DNA of 64,000 bases. Source: Clostridioides mangenotii TR (GTDB taxonomy: Bacteria; Bacillota; Clostridia; Peptostreptococcales; Peptostreptococcaceae). Under the pieces are notes generated by a model that saw only the letters and a list, made by a program, of their open reading frames with translations, ran no database searches and had not been told where the DNA came from. Positions 59,878-64,000 of this stretch are shown here, in pieces (position 1 is the stretch's first letter; each line of letters begins with the position of its first letter). The translations under genes were made by a program, and so were the position numbers. The DNA lies in the NCBI RefSeq assembly GCF_000498755.1, contig NZ_AXUS01000001.1, positions 62,001-126,000 on the forward strand. Direction: 5' to 3'.

Positions 59878-61488
59878 TTACTGAAAATCTAGAACCATTC
59901 TAGCAATATTTTTACAGTGGTCCGAGATTCTCTCAATATTTGTAAGTAAATCTAAGAATATTACTCCGGCATCTATAGTACAATCGCCTTCGTTAAGTCT
60001 AGTTATATGAGCTTTTCTATATGTTTTTTCTAAATAGTTGACTTCTTCTTCAGTTTTTAATACTTCATTAGCTAAGTTGAAATCCATATCGTTAAGAGCT
60101 GTCATAGAGAACTCAAGATTTTGTAAAGTTTTACCGTAGATTTCATTTATTTCTTGTATAGCAGTTTCAGAGAATACTAAATCACTCTTGATCATTTCTC
60201 CTGCTAATTCTGCTATATTTTCTGCGTGATCTGATACTCTCTCGATATCATTTACAGTATGGTAAAGTGAATCTATCATAAATCTCTCATCATCTCTTAG
60301 TGGCTCTTTTGAAAGCTTTAATAGATAAGTAAGTAGGTCTTTCTGAAGTTTATTGACCGTCTTTTCAGATTCGAAAGCTTTTTTAAGTACAGCACTATCT
60401 TTATCGATCAAGGCGCTCATCGAATACTTTAGAGTGTTTGTAGATTTATTTCCCATTCTAATAACTTCTTGTACAGAGTTTGCAAGGGCTATTGAAGGTG
60501 TTTCGAACATTCTATCATCAAGATATTTTGTATTGCTTGAAATTTCATCTTCATTGTCTCTAAGAGGCATAATCTTAGTAGAAAGTCTTACTATGTATTT
60601 AGAGAATGGAAGCAAGATAATCACGTTTGTTAAATTAAACAGTGTATGTGCATTTGCAAGTTGTCTAGCCGTATTTCCCGGATCTAGATATGTTACAATT
60701 GCAGAGATAGGTTTGTTTAATATAAGCATAAATATAATTGTTCCTATTACATTAAAAGATAGATGCATTATAGCTGCTCTTCTAGCGTTTCTACTTGCAC
60801 CAACGCTTGATATAAGAGAAGTTACACAAGTACCTATGTTATCTCCATAAAGAATTGGCAGCGCAGCAGATAGTGGAAGAATTCCCTGAGATGCTAAAGC
60901 TATAAGCATACCCATAGAAGCACTCGAACTTTGAATAATACCAGTAATCATAAAACCAGCTAGAACTCCTAGAATTGGGTTCTTACCAAAGTATAAAAGG
61001 GCATCGGTAAAAGACTTATAATGAGCGAGAGGTTCCACTGCATTTTTCATAAATTCCATACCAGTAAAAAGTATACCAAAACCTATAAGAATTTCAGCAG
61101 TATGTTTTACTTTATCATTTGTAGCAAATAAATAAAATATAATACCTATACCAAGTGCTAATGGAGCCAATGCGTTAAGATCAAAAGATACCAACTGTGC
61201 TGTAACAGTAGTACCGATATTAGCCCCCATTATAATACCTATTGCCTGACTCAAGTTCATAATACCTGCATTTACAAAACCTACGACCATTACCGTAGTG
61301 GCACTAGAACTTTGGATAATACCTGTTACGACTGCTCCAACGAGAACTCCCATAACGACATTGCTTGTTAGCATTTCGATTATTTTCTTTAACTTATTTC
61401 CGGCAGATTTCTGAAGTCCTTCACCCATAAGGTTCATTCCGTAAAGAAATAGACCAAGTCCGCCCATAAGGCTAATTGCTATATTCAC
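59878..61488 (-). CDS. Na+/phosphate cotransporter-family protein with PhoU-like tail
   Basis: A 536-residue protein. Residues about 1-310 hold eight to nine helices of the Na/Pi cotransporter (NptA/YjbB) type, with two QSSSATTVMVVGF / QSSSASMGMLIAL repeats, the signature of sodium-phosphate pairs. Residues about 340-536 are a helical PhoU-like domain (VNDIERVSDHAENIAELAG, LLTNIERISDHCKNIARM) with the ERxSDHxxNIAE motifs that bind metal. The start is GTG 61488 after TAGGAGG. Proteins of this build couple phosphate movement with its regulation; the direction may be export. Confidence 0.92.
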   Translation of the reverse strand: MNIAISLMGGLGLFLYGMNLMGEGLQKSAGNKLKKIIEMLTSNVVMGVLVGAVVTGIIQSSSATTVMVVGFVNAGIMNLSQAIGIIMGANIGTTVTAQLVSFDLNALAPLALGIGIIFYLFATNDKVKHTAEILIGFGILFTGMEFMKNAVEPLAHYKSFTDALLYFGKNPILGVLAGFMITGIIQSSSASMGMLIALASQGILPLSAALPILYGDNIGTCVTSLISSVGASRNARRAAIMHLSFNVIGTIIFMLILNKPISAIVTYLDPGNTARQLANAHTLFNLTNVIILLPFSKYIVRLSTKIMPLRDNEDEISSNTKYLDDRMFETPSIALANSVQEVIRMGNKSTNTLKYSMSALIDKDSAVLKKAFESEKTVNKLQKDLLTYLLKLSKEPLRDDERFMIDSLYHTVNDIERVSDHAENIAELAGEMIKSDLVFSETAIQEINEIYGKTLQNLEFSMTALNDMDFNLANEVLKTEEEVNYLEKTYRKAHITRLNEGDCTIDAGVIFLDLLTNIERISDHCKNIARMVLDFQ

Positions 61489-61774
61489 TTGTATCCTCCT
61501 AAATGATTTATTTAATTTTTATTTTTGGCATAAAAAAGTCTCACAGATATAGAATAACAAATTTGTTCAAAGATAATATTAACATACTGTTAAGTAAAAG
61601 TTAAGAAAATGTTAAATGAAGGTTATGGATATTTGTTGAATTTGTTAAATTTGTTATAATATTTAACAAAAAGTTTAAATTTCAATTTAATTTAAAATAG
61701 ATTTAATATTTCACAAATTATTCCATTTGAGCTATACTAAGAGGTAGAATTAAAATAAAGGAGATGTATATAAA

Positions 61775-61801
61775 TTGAAAAAATTTAGGAGGTCGCTTTG
61801 A
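61775..61801 (+). CDS. Eight-codon leader minigene overlapping the next start
   Basis: TTG at 61775 with SD AAAGGAG (61757-61763) opens a frame encoding MKKFRRSL and a TGA (61799-61801) that overlaps the TTG start (61798) of the export gene as CTTTGA. The codons AGG AGG of this minigene are at the same time the SD of the next gene (61787-61792). Ribosomes translating the minigene would cover that SD and stop at the next start, a classic coupling or attenuation layout. It may also be chance, since TTG is a weak start. Confidence 0.4.
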   Translation: MKKFRRSL

Positions 61802-62235
61802 AATACATACAAATAATGATTCTATCAATGATACCAATTACTGAACTCAGGGGTGCGATACCAATAGGTATAGCTATGGGTCTAAACCCAATTGCTGTGT
61901 ATATTGTAAGTGTGATAGGGTCAACTTTAGTTTCAATACCACTTGTGATGACTTTTAGGCAAATAATGCTCTATTTAAAGAGAAAAAAACTTTTCACTAA
62001 AATAGTAGAAAAGATAGATAGAAAAATTGATACTGGAATCAAAAAATTAAAGAGTGCAACAATAATTGGGATTATAATATTTGTTGGAATTCCACTTCCA
62101 ACTACTGGAACATGGACGGCTTCTGCTATTGCCTCTATATTGAAAATGAGGATTAGGGATGTGCTATTTGGGGTATTTGTAGGTAATGCTGTCGCTGGAA
62201 TTATAGTTTCTGCGATTTCTTTACATCTAATATAA
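61798..62235 (+). CDS. Small multidrug-export-family (COG2426) membrane protein
   Basis: A 145-residue protein with four predicted membrane helices of the Sm_multidrug_ex family. The start TTG follows AGGAGG at 61787-61792. IPITELRGAIPIGIAMGLNP, with its conserved ELRG, and IFVGIPLPTTGTWTASAIAS are the family marks. The name reflects one early observation; no substrate is established. It is monocistronic, apart from the possible leader minigene. Confidence 0.85.
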   Translation: MKYIQIMILSMIPITELRGAIPIGIAMGLNPIAVYIVSVIGSTLVSIPLVMTFRQIMLYLKRKKLFTKIVEKIDRKIDTGIKKLKSATIIGIIIFVGIPLPTTGTWTASAIASILKMRIRDVLFGVFVGNAVAGIIVSAISLHLI

Positions 62236-62339
62236 AAATAACAAAATCAAGTTTAATTTTACATATTTGACAGTTTAAAGATGGTTATATGAATTATAAC
62301 ATACAAATTTAATTTTATAAGTTTTGTAGGTAGGAATTT

Positions 62340-62377
62340 AGATTTGGCGCCATAGTATAAAGTGTGGTGCCAAATCT
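62340..62377 (+). terminator. Terminator after the export gene
   Basis: AGATTTGGCGCCA (62340-62352) pairs with TGGTGCCAAATCT (62365-62377) with one wobble, followed by TATTTAATTTATT and a run of T. The rest of the gap 62236-62545 holds only the bioY promoter. Confidence 0.75.
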
Positions 62378-62443
62378 TATTTAATTTATTTAATTTTTTT
62401 TGGATAATAAAGCACTTTATAAAATTAAGTTTATACATGCGAT

Positions 62444-62472
62444 TTGACAAGTTAGAACTTAATAATTAAAAT
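62444..62472 (+). promoter_or_regulatory. Promoter of bioY
   Basis: TTGACA (62444-62449), a 17-base spacer and TAAAAT (62467-62472). The sequence just after it (TTAATTAAGATAATTAA) is weakly palindromic, but I do not claim a BirA operator. Confidence 0.6.
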
Positions 62473-62545
62473 TATAGATGTAATTAATTTAATTAAGATA
62501 ATTAACTTCATTTTTAATTATAAATTTCTGATAAGGGGTTGAAAT

Positions 62546-63082
62546 ATGAAACTATCTACTAAAGATTTAATTTTATGTGGTATATTTGCAAGTATTACGG
62601 CTATTCTTTCTCAGATATCTATACCGCTACCTTTTACTACAGTTCCTCTTACAATGCAGACTTTTGCAGTAGGACTAACTGGTGTAATCCTCGGTGCTAA
62701 AAGAGGATTTATATCCCAGCTTATCTACGTTTTAGTTGGAGCAGTAGGATTACCGGTATTTGCTCAGATGACAGGAGGAATGGGAATTGTTTTGGGACCC
62801 ACAGGAGGTTATATACTAGGGTTTCCGCTTATGGCACTCATAGTTGGTTATTTTAAAGATAAATTTGATTCAAAGATTGCAATTATATTTGGTATGATTT
62901 TAGGGCTATTGGTGGATTATACACTTGGAACTGCAATGTTTATTTTTATAACAAAGATGACCGTTGTTCAAGCTTTACTTGCATGCGTAGTACCATTTAT
63001 TCCACTGGATTTAGTAAAAGTAGTATTTGTTTCTGTAATAGGGGCAACTTTATCTAAAAGATTGTATTTAGGTAAGGTTTAA
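62546..63082 (+). CDS. bioY: Biotin transporter substrate-binding subunit BioY
   Basis: A 178-residue protein with six helices, the S component of an ECF-type biotin transporter. SIPLPFTTVPLTMQTFAVGLTG is split over the N-terminal third, and GLPVFAQMTGGMGIVLGPTG and GYILGFPLMALIVG are the BioY signatures that line the biotin site. AAGGGG precedes the ATG. No EcfA/EcfT genes are adjacent, so it probably shares the general ECF module encoded elsewhere, which suggests biotin scavenging. Confidence 0.93.
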   Translation: MKLSTKDLILCGIFASITAILSQISIPLPFTTVPLTMQTFAVGLTGVILGAKRGFISQLIYVLVGAVGLPVFAQMTGGMGIVLGPTGGYILGFPLMALIVGYFKDKFDSKIAIIFGMILGLLVDYTLGTAMFIFITKMTVVQALLACVVPFIPLDLVKVVFVSVIGATLSKRLYLGKV

Positions 63083-63103
63083 ATTAAAATGATATATAGA
63101 TGA

Positions 63104-63142
63104 AATAATGGAGATTCTATTTATGGGATCTCTATTATTTTG
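63104..63142 (+). terminator. Terminator of bioY
   Basis: AATAATGGAGAT (63104-63115) pairs with ATCTCTATTATT (63128-63139), with one G:U pair, then TTG. Confidence 0.75.
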
Positions 63143-63222
63143 TAGCATCTTTTTATAAAACACAACAGGAGAATTTTTAAGAATTTTATTTAAATTATTC
63201 TTTAAATTTTGAGGAGAGAAAA

Positions 63223-63603
63223 ATGGAAAAAGAAGATTTTTACTTTATGTTAAGAAATCTGTATGAGAATTGTGATGGAAGAGAGAATAAAATAGACGTC
63301 GAGCTAATAAAGATGTATATAAATGATTTTAAACCATTTGATGAAAACTTTTTAGTTTTACAGCCAAGTGAGCCAATAGGGGAAAGTCGTTACTTACAAA
63401 TGGCATCATCGAGAAAAAATGAAGAACTGGAAATAGAGACTAGAATCTATTTCTCAAATTCAGATGATGACTTTAAACACTACAGAAAGAGTTTTGGATT
63501 TTCAGAGAATGATTTTGATGAAATATATACAATTTTTTGCAGTTATTTAGATAAAAAAGTTCCGGATTTAAAATTGTGGAATGATGTAACTGAAGAATTT
63601 TAA
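63223..63603 (+). CDS. Hypothetical protein of 126 residues
   Basis: A small, acidic, soluble protein with no family I recognise. Aromatic-rich segments (DFYFMLRNLYENC, DDFKHYRKSFGFSENDFDEI, IFCSYLDKKVPDLKLW) suggest a compact alpha/beta fold. GAGGAGAG before the ATG is a strong SD. It is followed 45 bases later by another unknown gene with a similar acidic, helical make-up, so the pair probably forms an operon that continues past the window. Confidence 0.6.
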   Translation: MEKEDFYFMLRNLYENCDGRENKIDVELIKMYINDFKPFDENFLVLQPSEPIGESRYLQMASSRKNEELEIETRIYFSNSDDDFKHYRKSFGFSENDFDEIYTIFCSYLDKKVPDLKLWNDVTEEF

Positions 63604-63648
63604 TGTACTTAATAATAATTAACAAGAATCAGAGGAGATAAAGATATT

Positions 63649-64000
63649 ATGGAATTACTAAATATATACGCTATTACTAGCGATGATGGACTAGATATGT
63701 TGGGACAACTTTTAGAGAATATGGATTTTTCAGATTTCAGACTAAAAGATATGATCGAAAACTTGGAAAGGGACAATGCTTTTGAATACGAAGAAAGAGG
63801 GGATATTGCAGCGATACTTTTGGCTGAGATTGTATCTATTTACAAAAAGGAGCTAGAGGATGGGTTTGAAATAACTTTTAGAGATAAATCGAGTATATTG
63901 ATACTTGATAACGACAGTTTGTTGATGATATTGAAGAGTTTAGAAATAATAGATGAACAACATGAGATATACGAAATATGGAGTGAAGATGATAATGGGG
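63649..64000 (+). CDS. Hypothetical protein, 3' end cut off by window
   Basis: An ATG at 63649 after AGAGGAG (63631-63637) opens a frame that continues to the last base, at least 117 codons. The visible part (MELLNIYAITSDDGLDMLGQ, then DFSDFRLKDMIENLERDN, AILLAEIVSIYKKELEDGFE) is acidic and mostly helical, with no signal peptide or membrane helix. I do not recognise a family. It probably shares a message with the gene at 63223. Confidence 0.6.
   Translation, partial: MELLNIYAITSDDGLDMLGQLLENMDFSDFRLKDMIENLERDNAFEYEERGDIAAILLAEIVSIYKKELEDGFEITFRDKSSILILDNDSLLMILKSLEIIDEQHEIYEIWSEDDNG

Noticed and set aside
62473-62545. BirA operator before bioY
   Set aside because: The TTAATTAA-type sequence is weakly palindromic, but it does not show the two spaced GTTAAC-like arms expected.

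Overview
The window is strongly A+T-rich DNA from a low-GC, anaerobic, Gram-positive bacterium. Peptostreptococcaceae, near Clostridioides difficile, is the most likely placement. Support comes from the fused glycine-cleavage gene gcvTPA followed by gcvPB, a thioredoxin reductase-like protein without NADPH motifs next to trxA, NhaC-type transporters under lysine riboswitches, frequent TTG/GTG starts with strong Shine-Dalgarno (SD) sites, and -35/-10 promoters with 17-bp spacers. I see no rRNA, CRISPR array, prophage or intact insertion sequence. One tRNA gene (Leu, UAG) is present.

Layout. 1-9125: the end of a Ca2+-type P-ATPase, then the 'biosynthetic module' of the Ter stress system: YceG split by a frameshift, TelA, a CitE-like lyase, a PRTase/TRSP protein, a StiP/PELOTA protein and a HAD phosphatase. 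9208-13531: a zinc methyltransferase of the UroD/MtaA family, a DUF819 membrane protein and a TcyP-like symporter whose promoter carries two matching palindromes. 13680-18838 (mostly minus strand): a 1251-residue DUF11 repeat protein with a Cys-rich tail, a decayed gene remnant and lipoate-protein ligase. 19265-24814: two tandem DUF3841 genes, then two tandem cassettes each made of promoter, lysine riboswitch, terminator and NhaC-family transporter. 25041-29394: tRNA-Leu, DUF6506, a pseudogene relic, and a MocR regulator divergent from phzF-ridA with repeated candidate operators.

29848-35157: a cluster of arsenosugar-type families (TIGR04282 and TIGR04283 transferases, an aminoglycoside-phosphotransferase-like kinase, two TVP38 membrane proteins, a peroxidase-like protein and the radical SAM protein ArsS) without an ArsM methyltransferase. 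35278-40156: a C_GCAxxG protein and gcvTPA-gcvPB, to which lplA is functionally linked because lipoylated GcvH is the partner of this complex; gcvH itself is not in the window. 40357-47667: guanine deaminase, an AlkD-like protein, an HTH/ribbon-helix-helix protein, a lipoprotein, a two-component pair, and trxA with a probable ferredoxin-type thioredoxin reductase.

47698-55785: an unknown protein, an ArsB/NhaD-type permease, an alanine/glycine symporter, an extended RecQ and a divergent RelA/SpoT protein. 55834-59303: molybdenum-cofactor genes, with a decayed mobA ahead of a CoA-binding protein, moaB, moaA, moaC and a MOSC protein. 59460-64000: a small SHOCT/YvlB-like protein, a Na/Pi cotransporter, a small export protein preceded by an 8-codon minigene, BioY and two unknown proteins, the last cut by the window edge.

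The points most worth following are the frameshifted YceG in the Ter module, the ArsS cluster without ArsM, the duplicated lysine-riboswitch transporter cassettes, the operator architectures at 11972-12025 and 28032-28108, the NADPH-motif-less thioredoxin reductase, and a possible orphan RNA at 26340-26580. All family assignments were made by reading the sequence, without database searches.
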